NCBI RefSeq assembly: GCF_003610895.1
Contig: NZ_MCAS01000002.1
Span: forward strand, 1-64,000
Length of the DNA: 64,000 nucleotides
Source of the DNA: Paraburkholderia fungorum
Lineage (GTDB): Bacteria; Pseudomonadota; Gammaproteobacteria; Burkholderiales; Burkholderiaceae
Direction of reading: 5' to 3'
The position numbers and the translations under genes are program-made. Below the pieces are notes generated by a model. That model saw only the letters and a list, made by a program, of their open reading frames with translations. It ran no database searches and was not told where the DNA came from. Each line of letters begins with the position of its first letter. The stretch's first letter is position 1. Below are positions 43,871 to 52,120 of this stretch, piece by piece.

Positions 43871-46800
43871 ATGACAAATCGAAATCAAGCGAATATGCGA
43901 ACGACCTTCTCGCCGTTGCGCATGTCGGCGATGGCTGTCGCGGCCATTCTCATGACGTGGAATATTCCGTCCATGGCGGCAGCGCCTGCGGCAAACGCTC
44001 TGCCGACTGGCGGTAAGGTGACGTACGGTGCTGCCACGATCACGCAAAATGGCAATGCGCTCAACATCAACCAGAGCAGCGGTTCAGCGATTGCAAGCTT
44101 CGGTACCTTCAGCATCGGCGCCAACGCAGTAGTCAACATCAACCAGCCGGGGGCAGCATCGTCTTTCCTCGTGCGAGTAACCGGTTCGGATCCTTCGCAG
44201 ATCTACGGGTTGCTCAAGTCCAATGGCGCGGTCGCGCTGATCAATCAGAACGGCATCCTGGTCGGGCCGTCCGGCGTGGTCGACGTGTCGCGGTTCATCG
44301 CCAGCACGCTCAACATCAGCGACAGCAATTTTCTGGCGGGGCGGCTGACATTCAATACCGGTGACGTGGCAGGCCGTGTCGAGAATCAGGGCGTCATCAA
44401 GACGGCCAGCGGCGGCAGCGTCTACCTGGTCGGTGCCGACGTGAAGAACAGCGGCGTCATCAGCAGTCCGAACGGCGAGGTTCTGCTGGCAGCCGGACAG
44501 ACCGTGCAGCTCGTCGACACCGGCACGCCAGGTGTGACGGTCAACGTGACCGGCGCCAATGGCAACGTGACCAACCTCGGCAATATCGCAGCGGCAGCCG
44601 GCAGCATCGGCGTTGCTGCCGGCCTGATCAACAACAGCGGCACCATCAACGCCAGCAGCGTGGTGAATCAAGGCGGCCGGATCTTCCTGCGTGCCTCGCA
44701 AAACCTGACCACGACGTCAAGCTCAAGCATTACGGCCGACGGAGTAACTCAGGGCGGCAATGTCGCGTTGTATTCGGACAAGGTTGCGTATCTGGATGGC
44801 GATATCTCGGCGACCGGCCATGCGGGACAGGGCGGCTATGTCGAGACATCGGGCAAGCAGTCGCTCGATGTGGTGAAGCTGCCGACGGTCGGCACGGGCG
44901 GCGAGTGGTACATCGATCCGTATTCCCTTGACGTGGTGGCGGGAAGCACCAGCAATGCGTCCACCTCGGAGAACGTGATCACCTCGACAGGTTCGGGCTC
45001 CACCATCAGTGCCAGCACGGTGTCGAACGTGCTCAACAGCGGCACCAATGTCGTCCTTGCCACCGGCGCCGATGGCGGGAGCACCGGCGGCGACATCACC
45101 GTCAGCGCCGCCATCAACAAGACCGGCGGCTCAGCGGCATCCCTGACCCTGAAGGCCGACGGCAACATCAACATCAACGCCGACATCACCAGCACTTCGG
45201 GCGCGCTCGCGCTGAACCTCAACACCAATGCCAACGGGATCGAGAGCGGCACCCACGCGGCGACCGTCAGCAACGCCACTGTCGGCCTCAATGGCGGGGC
45301 GCTGACTGTCAGCGACGGCGACGCGTCCGGCAACGGCACTATGGTGCTGGCGAGCGGCGGCTTGCTTGACCTCAGTCACGGCGGCAGCCTGTCCGCCGGC
45401 AACCTGACGCTCCAGAGTGGCGGGACGCTGAACGCCAATGCTTCGGCCAACCTTAACGTTGGCGGCACATTGACCAACGGCGGCACGTTGTCGCTAAGCA
45501 ACTCCGGTATGACCGCCGGTTCGTTCCTCAATACCGGAACGGCCACGTTTGCCAACGTGACGGGATCGGTCAGCAATGTCAGCAACCAGGGCACCCTGTC
45601 GATGACATCGGGGAGTGCCCTCAGCGGCGAAACACTCACCAACACCGGCCAACTCGCGTTGGCCAACGCCACGCTGAGTTTCGGCACGTTCACCAACGAT
45701 ACCGGGGGAAACCTGTCCGGTAACGGCACGATCTCGGTCGCGTCGGGCACGGGCGTCCTGCTCAACAACGGCACGATCGCGCCTGGCGGCGACGGCGCGA
45801 TCGGTTCGTTATCGATCAATGGCGGCTATAGCCAAAGCTCCACCGGCACGCTGCTGATCGACGTCGCCAGCGCCAGCAGCTACGACACGCTGATCTATTC
45901 CGCACCGTCTCTCACGCTGGGTGGAACGCTGCAAACGAATTTGCTGGGCGGTTATGTCCCGACGTTGGGGACAAGCTTTGCTGCAATTTCAGGTCCCGTC
46001 AGTGGCACCGCGCCTGGTGTATTCCGTCATGTTCTCGGTAACGTGATCGACGGCAGCGGTGGCCTGCAGATGATCAAGCCGGTTTACAACGCATCGGGGC
46101 CGGGCTTGTCGCTTGCCATGGCGGGATCGGAGACGCTCACTTATTCGGGCAGCAGCGAGAGTCTGTGGGGCAATACCTATTTCTGGTCGACCGGTTACTT
46201 CCCGACAGCTATCGACAACGTCATCGTGGCAGCAGGCGGGCGTTTGTCGCATGGTTACTACGACGGTGTCGATACGGTCAACAGCATCACGTTCAACACG
46301 GGTTCCAGTCTGTACCTGTCGGGTGGCACGCTCAATGTGACCAATATCAACGGTAGTGGCAGCGTCGCTGCCGGCGGTGGCGTTCTGGGTTATACGGGCG
46401 TCGTCAACCTGGCTGCGCTGTCGCTGACCGACGGGGGAAGCATCGTCGGCACCGGCAGCGGTTCCCAGCTCAATGTCGCCAACAGCTTTGCGCAAAACGG
46501 CGGCACGATCTCGACCAACGGCGATATGTCCGCGACGCAAAGCTCCGGCGACCTGGTGGTAGGCGATATCACCGCGCGCAACCTCACGCTGAACGCGGCA
46601 AGCGGAGCGATATCCCAGCAGTTTTCGCCACTGCATGTCACGCAACAGTTGAGCACCTCGTCGGCCAATGGCACGACGCTGACCCTTGCCGGCAACAAGA
46701 TCGCTGGAATTTCCGCCAGTAATGCCACGACCGGCGACATCGCTATCGTCAATCAACTCAATACTACCGACGCCAACGCGGTGAGCGTCAACCACATCAG

Positions 46801-47482
46801 CAACGCTGGAGGCAACGTCAGCTTGAGCAACACTGGTGCGATGATCGTCGGCGCGGCCGGTGTCAATGCGTCAGGTGGCATCGCGTTGTCGGTCGCCAAT
46901 ACGAGTGCTTCGACCGACAATCTCACCCTTAACGGCGTGCTGACCTCCGCTGCGGGGAACATCAACTCGTCCGCTGGCAACAACATTTCGGTCAATGCGA
47001 ATGTGGCGACATCGGCGCCGGGGTTGGTCACGTTCACGGCCGTCAACGGTGCCGTGACTTATGCGGCTGGTGTCAGCATTACCGACGCCCACGGCACGGT
47101 CGTGCCCGTGGCGACTGTGGCGCCGCCGGTTGTAACTCCACCGGTTGTAACGCCTGTCACGCCTGCCATTCCCACGACGCCTACGACACCTACGCCGCCT
47201 GCGACGCCTGATTCTTCGCAGGCGGTGGCGTCCGCTGTGACGCAAGCGGTGACGCCGGTATCGAATGCCGTCGTTCAGACTGTGACGTCGACACCGGCGA
47301 CCACCACGACTGCCACTTCTTCTACCACATCAACCACTACCAGCACTTCATCGTCCACGGAAACCATGACGGTGGGCGGTGAGCCTGACACGTTCGGCGG
47401 CAGCGACACGTCGGCAAACTCGAGCCAGAGCACCCAGACAAGCAGCAGCAAATCCACCACGACCAAACTGTATTGCAGCTGA
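43871..47482 (+). CDS. Two-partner secretion exoprotein (TpsA, filamentous-haemagglutinin-like adhesin)
   Basis: The 1203-residue secreted protein has a long signal peptide (to about residue 37), a TPS secretion domain (about 45-290; NQNGILVGPSGVVDVSRFIAST is its core motif) and a beta-helical body with degenerate repeats rich in Asn, Gly, Ser and Thr. It ends in a Pro/Thr and Ser/Thr-rich linker (from about 1075) and TTKLYCS. It lacks VENN or DUF637 toxin parts, so contact-dependent inhibition is unlikely; a biofilm or attachment adhesin fits. The penultimate Cys-Ser end might anchor it by a disulphide, as in CdrA-type adhesins (inference). Confidence 0.92.
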   Translation: MTNRNQANMRTTFSPLRMSAMAVAAILMTWNIPSMAAAPAANALPTGGKVTYGAATITQNGNALNINQSSGSAIASFGTFSIGANAVVNINQPGAASSFLVRVTGSDPSQIYGLLKSNGAVALINQNGILVGPSGVVDVSRFIASTLNISDSNFLAGRLTFNTGDVAGRVENQGVIKTASGGSVYLVGADVKNSGVISSPNGEVLLAAGQTVQLVDTGTPGVTVNVTGANGNVTNLGNIAAAAGSIGVAAGLINNSGTINASSVVNQGGRIFLRASQNLTTTSSSSITADGVTQGGNVALYSDKVAYLDGDISATGHAGQGGYVETSGKQSLDVVKLPTVGTGGEWYIDPYSLDVVAGSTSNASTSENVITSTGSGSTISASTVSNVLNSGTNVVLATGADGGSTGGDITVSAAINKTGGSAASLTLKADGNININADITSTSGALALNLNTNANGIESGTHAATVSNATVGLNGGALTVSDGDASGNGTMVLASGGLLDLSHGGSLSAGNLTLQSGGTLNANASANLNVGGTLTNGGTLSLSNSGMTAGSFLNTGTATFANVTGSVSNVSNQGTLSMTSGSALSGETLTNTGQLALANATLSFGTFTNDTGGNLSGNGTISVASGTGVLLNNGTIAPGGDGAIGSLSINGGYSQSSTGTLLIDVASASSYDTLIYSAPSLTLGGTLQTNLLGGYVPTLGTSFAAISGPVSGTAPGVFRHVLGNVIDGSGGLQMIKPVYNASGPGLSLAMAGSETLTYSGSSESLWGNTYFWSTGYFPTAIDNVIVAAGGRLSHGYYDGVDTVNSITFNTGSSLYLSGGTLNVTNINGSGSVAAGGGVLGYTGVVNLAALSLTDGGSIVGTGSGSQLNVANSFAQNGGTISTNGDMSATQSSGDLVVGDITARNLTLNAASGAISQQFSPLHVTQQLSTSSANGTTLTLAGNKIAGISASNATTGDIAIVNQLNTTDANAVSVNHISNAGGNVSLSNTGAMIVGAAGVNASGGIALSVANTSASTDNLTLNGVLTSAAGNINSSAGNNISVNANVATSAPGLVTFTAVNGAVTYAAGVSITDAHGTVVPVATVAPPVVTPPVVTPVTPAIPTTPTTPTPPATPDSSQAVASAVTQAVTPVSNAVVQTVTSTPATTTTATSSTTSTTTSTSSSTETMTVGGEPDTFGGSDTSANSSQSTQTSSSKSTTTKLYCS

Positions 47483-47492
47483 TATCCCGACC

Positions 47493-48257
47493 ATGAAACG
47501 AGTCATCAACACAACCCGGTGGCATACCCGCACGATGCTCCGGCTCACGCGGCAAATCCTGTTCCTGCTGGCTACGCTTGGCTGCGGCAGCGTCGCCTGC
47601 GCGCAGGCTGTCGGCACGGTGACGCATCTGTCCGGTGTGCTGACGGTGAAACACGCCGACGGCAGCGCTGCGGTGCTGGCGGTCAAGTCGTCGATACTGC
47701 AGGGCGACACGTTGGTCACCGAAACAAACACGTATACGCGGGTGAAATTTGTCGACGACGGCGAAATGGTCTTGCGCCCGTCATCGCAGGTGATCGTCAA
47801 AAGCTACGTGTACGACGTGGATCACCCGGAGAAAGACAGTGTCGCCATCCAGCTGGTCAACGGTGGCCTGCGCTCCGTAACCGGGCTGATCGGCAAGCGC
47901 AACCATGATGCCGTGAGCTTCGAGACGCCGAGGGGCACCATCGGTGTACGTGGCACCAACTTCGGTGCGGTGTTCTGCCAGAGCGATTGCGGCAGCGTAC
48001 CAACGCCGAACGGAAACATGCCGCAGAACGGTCTGTATGTCGACGTATCGCAGGGCGCCATCGTGCTCTCCAATCCGGCCGGCCAACAGGTCTATCAGAC
48101 CGGCCAGTTCGGCTATGTCGCCAACCTGAACACCCCGCCGGTAGTGATTCCGCCGACGCAGGGTGTGCCGGTAAAGATGCCGTTGTCGATCAGCAAAAAT
48201 GCGCCGACGACGGCTACCAATTCGACGGGTGCTAACGTGGATTGCGTGGTGCGGTAA
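47493..48257 (+). CDS. FecR-domain protein, exported
   Basis: This 254-residue protein carries a signal sequence (LRLTRQILFLLATLGCGSVACAQ) and a FecR domain: GTVTHLSGVLTVKHADG, ILQGDTLVTETNTYTRVKFVDDGEMVLRP and FETPRGTIGVRGTNFGAV. A Pro-rich tail follows with a Cys pair (FCQSDCG). FecR domains occur in sigma-factor sensors but also in periplasmic or surface proteins beside adhesins; no ECF sigma factor or TonB receptor is nearby. It is 10 bp after the tpsA stop, so it is probably part of the same transcript and might process or hold TpsA. Confidence 0.82.
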   Translation: MKRVINTTRWHTRTMLRLTRQILFLLATLGCGSVACAQAVGTVTHLSGVLTVKHADGSAAVLAVKSSILQGDTLVTETNTYTRVKFVDDGEMVLRPSSQVIVKSYVYDVDHPEKDSVAIQLVNGGLRSVTGLIGKRNHDAVSFETPRGTIGVRGTNFGAVFCQSDCGSVPTPNGNMPQNGLYVDVSQGAIVLSNPAGQQVYQTGQFGYVANLNTPPVVIPPTQGVPVKMPLSISKNAPTTATNSTGANVDCVVR

Positions 48258-48473
48258 ATGCCGTAAAAGTACGTGCATAACCGATGCCAGATCTTTGATA
48301 AAGATTGATGCGTGGATGCCGTTAACTATCGTTGGATGCGGGCTCCACGTTCAAAGCAGGTTCATGCAATTCGCGTAGTCAGCCAAATAGACTATCGCGG
48401 GACAGCATTGAACCGAGTTCGCTGTATCAAGTTGATTGAATTACTCGACCACACAGTAAAGAGAAGTCAGGAC

Positions 48474-48989
48474 ATGCAAAAGGCAAAAAAGGGTTTTCTC
48501 CGGGTAGGGGCGATGCTTGCCCTCTCTACGCTCGTGGCGAGCTGCGCGATCGACCCTTCCTCTCCGACGCTATCGGGCCAGAACTTTGCACCCGAGATGA
48601 CCGGTGCGTTCAATGTGGTGGAAATGAGCGATAGCAGAGCGGGATTTTCTCGCCTGACCACCTCGTTCAGCACTGACGGAACAACCGGCTCACTTGTGTA
48701 CGACTATTCCAATGGGAAACGCATGGATGTCGAGCTCACTGGTTGCGCATCGTACACACGCCATATTCTGCCTGGTGTAATGCACGACAACGCCACGGTT
48801 GAACAGGACATTCATGAGGTCCGTTGCCGATCCACGGGATCTATATGGCGCGTCGCAATGTTTCGGAAGGGGGCGCCTGGAAAGGGTATCACTGCGTCGT
48901 TGAAGGCGGCCACGGGCTACGAATTTTCTTTTGATGTCCCCTTTAAATCGACGGTGGCGGTCGAACCCGCCCGGAGCGGCAGTCAATAA
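48474..48989 (+). CDS. Putative lipoprotein
   Basis: The 171-residue protein has a lipoprotein signal with lipobox LVASC (Cys24 expected to be acylated). The mature part has no recognised domain, but it contains three more Cys (GCASYTRH, VRCRSTG) and alternating beta-type segments. The ATG at 48474 opens the lipoprotein signal; the upstream in-frame region looks non-coding. It follows the FecR-domain gene by 215 bp on the same strand and may belong to the secretion locus or be separate. Confidence 0.7.
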   Translation: MQKAKKGFLRVGAMLALSTLVASCAIDPSSPTLSGQNFAPEMTGAFNVVEMSDSRAGFSRLTTSFSTDGTTGSLVYDYSNGKRMDVELTGCASYTRHILPGVMHDNATVEQDIHEVRCRSTGSIWRVAMFRKGAPGKGITASLKAATGYEFSFDVPFKSTVAVEPARSGSQ

Positions 48990-49095
48990 AGGAATCCGAA
49001 CATTCGGAAAGGGCGTCTCTGCCGCGCAACAAGGAAAACGCCGGTCGAGAAACGCCTCACTTCAATTTCGTTCTCCTGTCACTCGTGGCGAGGGG

Positions 49096-49551
49096 TCAGG
49101 CAGTATCGTTGATTAAACCGGTTGTCGTGCCAGCCCCAGTCATCATCTGTACAAGCTCCCCCATGGCGATCTGCAGCGCGGATTCTATGCCTGTCGCTTG
49201 ACCGGCCAAGGTCATTAGCGCTTCACCCGATGCGCCGCCTGTATCGTTGGCCGACAAATGCGATTCGCGCGCGATTTGCGCGTGCAGTTCGCTTAACTGC
49301 CTCTGCAGTTCCTCGATCAATTGCTTCAGCTGCTTGATAGCGGCAGCCTTGGGACCGCTAATTCCTGATGTGTCATTACTCCCAGCCGAGTTCGCTGCAA
49401 CCGGCGCAGGGCCGCCTGCATTCAGCGGGGCGACTGATGCCGAGGCACTCCTCGACGTTGTTCCGCCAGTCGGGTCATCCGCGGTTGTGGCGCGCGCGGT
49501 GGGCGAAGTGGTCTGAACGGTAAGGCTGGATGCAGTCTGCTGAATTTGCAT
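49096..49551 (-). CDS. Small Ala/Ser/Thr-rich coiled-coil protein (FlxA-like)
   Basis: The 151-residue protein has a Ser/Thr/Ala-rich, disordered N-terminal half and a strong coiled-coil helix (AAIKQLKQLIEELQRQLSELHAQIARES), then a hydrophobic C-terminal helix. This layout resembles FlxA-like proteins, which are small and of unknown role. It has no signal peptide. It stands alone between convergent and divergent neighbours, so its job cannot be inferred. Confidence 0.6.
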   Translation of the reverse strand: MQIQQTASSLTVQTTSPTARATTADDPTGGTTSRSASASVAPLNAGGPAPVAANSAGSNDTSGISGPKAAAIKQLKQLIEELQRQLSELHAQIARESHLSANDTGGASGEALMTLAGQATGIESALQIAMGELVQMMTGAGTTTGLINDTA

Positions 49552-49900
49552 GGCGATGAGCCGCTGACTAGCGGAAGAGAGTAGCCGTAACCATTCTATC
49601 GGCTTACGGCGCGATTTCTTTAGCCTTTTGGAGTAAGGGCATAGATCGAGCCGGAACTCGACGCACTCGTTCGATAGGTTTGGCGTATCGAACGCATCCG
49701 CTATTCGGAATTTACAGATCTTATTGGCAGATCGAAAGTACCGTCACGCATCCACACGACGTCGTCGGAGCCGCCCAACGGTCTCCTGACACGTTTTCCC
49801 ATGCTCGATATGCGCAGTTGAAGTTGAGAGCCAGCAAGACCTCAAGACCCATTCGCGATCCTCGCGGCGCCATTGTTATCGATTTCGATCTGGACACTTC
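49552..49900. other. Intergenic region upstream of the alpha/beta hydrolase gene
   Basis: These 350 bp hold the divergent promoters of the coiled-coil and hydrolase genes. A 77-codon frame at 49680-49913 overlaps the hydrolase start; it has no ribosome site, no recognisable domain and an erratic composition, so I do not call it. No dyad or terminator stands out. Confidence 0.4.
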
Positions 49901-50764
49901 ATGCCAAGCTTAAAACCCAATGCCGTGCCTGACTCCACCAGCTCAGCGATAAGCTCAGAAAAAGGCGCGGCACTCACGCTAACAACCGTTGATCTGGAAG
50001 TGCAGGGCGTTAGTTTAAGGCTGTCCACCATGTTCCGGCCCGGGCATAAGCCGCCGATTTTATTCCTGCACGGCTTCGGATCGACAAAAGAGGACTATGC
50101 CGACATTGCCTTGCATCACGAGTTTGACGGGCACGCCGTCATTGCATACGACGCCCCCGGCTGCGGCGCGACGGAATGTGCAGACCTCAAGATGATTTCG
50201 ATTCCGTTTCTTGTAGAAACGGCACGCCGTCTGCTCGCGCATTTCTCCGTATCCGTCTTCCACGTGGTCGGACACTCGATGGGTGGCCTAACGGCACTGA
50301 TGCTGGCGGACTCGGAGCCGGATCGCGTACTTGGGTTTGTCGATATCGAAGGCAATGTCACTCCCGAGGACTGTTTCCTGAGCCGCCAGGTCGTAGATTT
50401 TCCGAACGATAGCGACGACGTTTTTTTCGAAAAATTTATCGAGAGAACGTGGCACTCAAATCACTACGCGTCTGCTCTTTACGCGGCGGACCTTCGGCAC
50501 AGAATGAGAGCTGGAGCGGTGAAGGCCATCTTTGCTTCGATGGTCGAGCTGTCGGATCATGGACATCTCATGAGACGTTTCCTGTCGCTTCCCTGCCCAA
50601 GAATGTTCATGCACGGGGAGCAAAACGACAGTCTTTCATACCTGCCCAAGCTTAGGGAAAACGGCGTGTCGGTTGCGAGAATTCGTTCTTGTGGTCATTT
50701 TCCGATGTACTCAAATCCCGTCGAGATGTGGAGCATGATTTCCAGTTTTTTCAGGTATTCGTAA
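49901..50764 (+). CDS. Alpha/beta-fold hydrolase
   Basis: A 287-residue hydrolase: PPILFLHGFGSTKEDY (oxyanion-hole HGFG), VIAYDAPGCGATE, the nucleophile elbow VVGHSMGGLTAL with catalytic Ser and the final His in SCGHFPMYSNP. The acid is probably the Asp in MHGEQNDSLSY. Such proteins are esterases, lactonases or C-C hydrolases; a substrate cannot be named. An N-terminal extension of about 25 residues precedes the fold. It is 143 bp upstream of an amino-acid-type binding protein and may not be linked to it. Confidence 0.86.
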   Translation: MPSLKPNAVPDSTSSAISSEKGAALTLTTVDLEVQGVSLRLSTMFRPGHKPPILFLHGFGSTKEDYADIALHHEFDGHAVIAYDAPGCGATECADLKMISIPFLVETARRLLAHFSVSVFHVVGHSMGGLTALMLADSEPDRVLGFVDIEGNVTPEDCFLSRQVVDFPNDSDDVFFEKFIERTWHSNHYASALYAADLRHRMRAGAVKAIFASMVELSDHGHLMRRFLSLPCPRMFMHGEQNDSLSYLPKLRENGVSVARIRSCGHFPMYSNPVEMWSMISSFFRYS

Positions 50765-50907
50765 GGGTAGCCGACGATTCAACCACCACGACACGAGCGG
50801 CTTTGCAGACGCACGCTGTTCGCACCGTTCGCTTCATGCCGACACCTTATACGAGTCAAGGTGCTGCACGTCATATGCGAAGACTCGAGACGGAACAGAG
50901 GAATGGT

Positions 50908-52053
50908 ATGAACACCAGGATTCAGGAAATGTTGTCGATCGGTCTTGCGATTTCTTTATCCGGCGGCATCGTAACTGCGGCGTCCGCGGACGAAGTCGTC
51001 AAGATCGGTCACGTTGCGCCATTGACCGGTGGCATTGCGCATCTGGGGAAAGACAACGAAAACGGCGCGCGCCTGGCCGTTGAAGAAATCAACGCAAAGG
51101 GCCTGACGATCGGTGGTCAGAAAATCACGCTTGAGCTCGATGCACAAGACGACGCGGCCGATCCGCGTACCGCGACCCAGGTAGCGCAAAGGCTCGTGGA
51201 CGACAACGTCGTTGCGGTAGTCGGGCATTTGACGTCGGGCACTTCGATTCCCGCCTCGAAGATCTACAGCGACGCAGGTATCGTGCAAATTTCACCATCG
51301 TCGACAAATCCGGCGTACACGCAGCAGGGTTTCAAAACAACCTACCGGGTCGTGGCGACCGATGCGCAGCAAGGACCGGCCTTGGCCAATTACGCAGTGA
51401 AAGAACTGAAAGTGAAGAGCGTTGCAATCGTTGACGACTCCACTCAATACGGCCAGGGTCTCGCGAATGAATTCGAAAAGACCGCGAAGTCGCTGGGTTT
51501 GAACGTGATGTCGCACGAGGCAACGAACGACAAGGCTGTCGACTTCCGCGCGATCCTGACGAAGATCAAGGGAGAGAATCCCGATGCGATCATGTACGGC
51601 GGTTCGGATGCCACAGGAGGGCCATTTGCAAAGCAGGCGAAACAACTGGGCTTGCGTGCGAAGGTTCTGGCGGGAGATGGTTTATGTACCGACAAGCTGT
51701 CCGATCTGGCCGGCGACGCTACCGACAATGTCATCTGTTCAGAAGCGGGGATGGCGCTGGAAAAAATGGTGGGCGGCAAGGTATTTGAAGCGAAGTACAA
51801 GAAACGCTTCGGGCAGCCGATCCAGATCGATGCTCCGTTTGCCTATGATGCTGTGTATATCATCGTGGATGCGATGAAGCGCTCGCAATCGATCAGTCCG
51901 GCAAAAATTCTCGCAGCCATGCCGGATACGGACTACCACGGCGTCGTTGGGGAAACGACCTTTGACTCGAAAGGCGATCTTCGGCATGGCGTGATCTCTC
52001 TCTATGTCTTTAAGTCTGGGAAAAAGACGTTGCTCGATGTGGTGAAGATGTGA
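50908..52053 (+). CDS. Branched-chain amino acid ABC transporter substrate-binding protein (LivK-like)
   Basis: The 381-residue periplasmic protein has a signal peptide (ending TAASA) and the Peripla_BP_6 fold: VKIGHVAPLTGGIAHLGKDNENGARLAVEEIN, VVGHLTSGTSIPASKIY and KSVAIVDDSTQYGQGLANEF. It binds Leu/Ile/Val or related amino acids or aromatic acids. No permease or ATPase genes are adjacent, so it is an orphan that must use a distant transporter. The ATG at 50908 opens the signal peptide and has an AGAGGAATGG ribosome site. Confidence 0.92.
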   Translation: MNTRIQEMLSIGLAISLSGGIVTAASADEVVKIGHVAPLTGGIAHLGKDNENGARLAVEEINAKGLTIGGQKITLELDAQDDAADPRTATQVAQRLVDDNVVAVVGHLTSGTSIPASKIYSDAGIVQISPSSTNPAYTQQGFKTTYRVVATDAQQGPALANYAVKELKVKSVAIVDDSTQYGQGLANEFEKTAKSLGLNVMSHEATNDKAVDFRAILTKIKGENPDAIMYGGSDATGGPFAKQAKQLGLRAKVLAGDGLCTDKLSDLAGDATDNVICSEAGMALEKMVGGKVFEAKYKKRFGQPIQIDAPFAYDAVYIIVDAMKRSQSISPAKILAAMPDTDYHGVVGETTFDSKGDLRHGVISLYVFKSGKKTLLDVVKM

Positions 52054-52120
52054 GCGTCGTGCCCCGAACGTCGCTTGCCGTCGTCGCGAGCATTGATCTG
52101 TACCCGCATGGAGTAATCGT

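Noticed and set aside
43871..47482. Contact-dependent inhibition (CdiA) system
   Set aside because: The TpsA protein is only 1203 residues, lacks a VENN motif and a C-terminal toxin, and no small immunity gene follows.
49680..49913. 77-codon frame before the alpha/beta hydrolase
   Set aside because: No ribosome site, overlaps the hydrolase start and has no family features.
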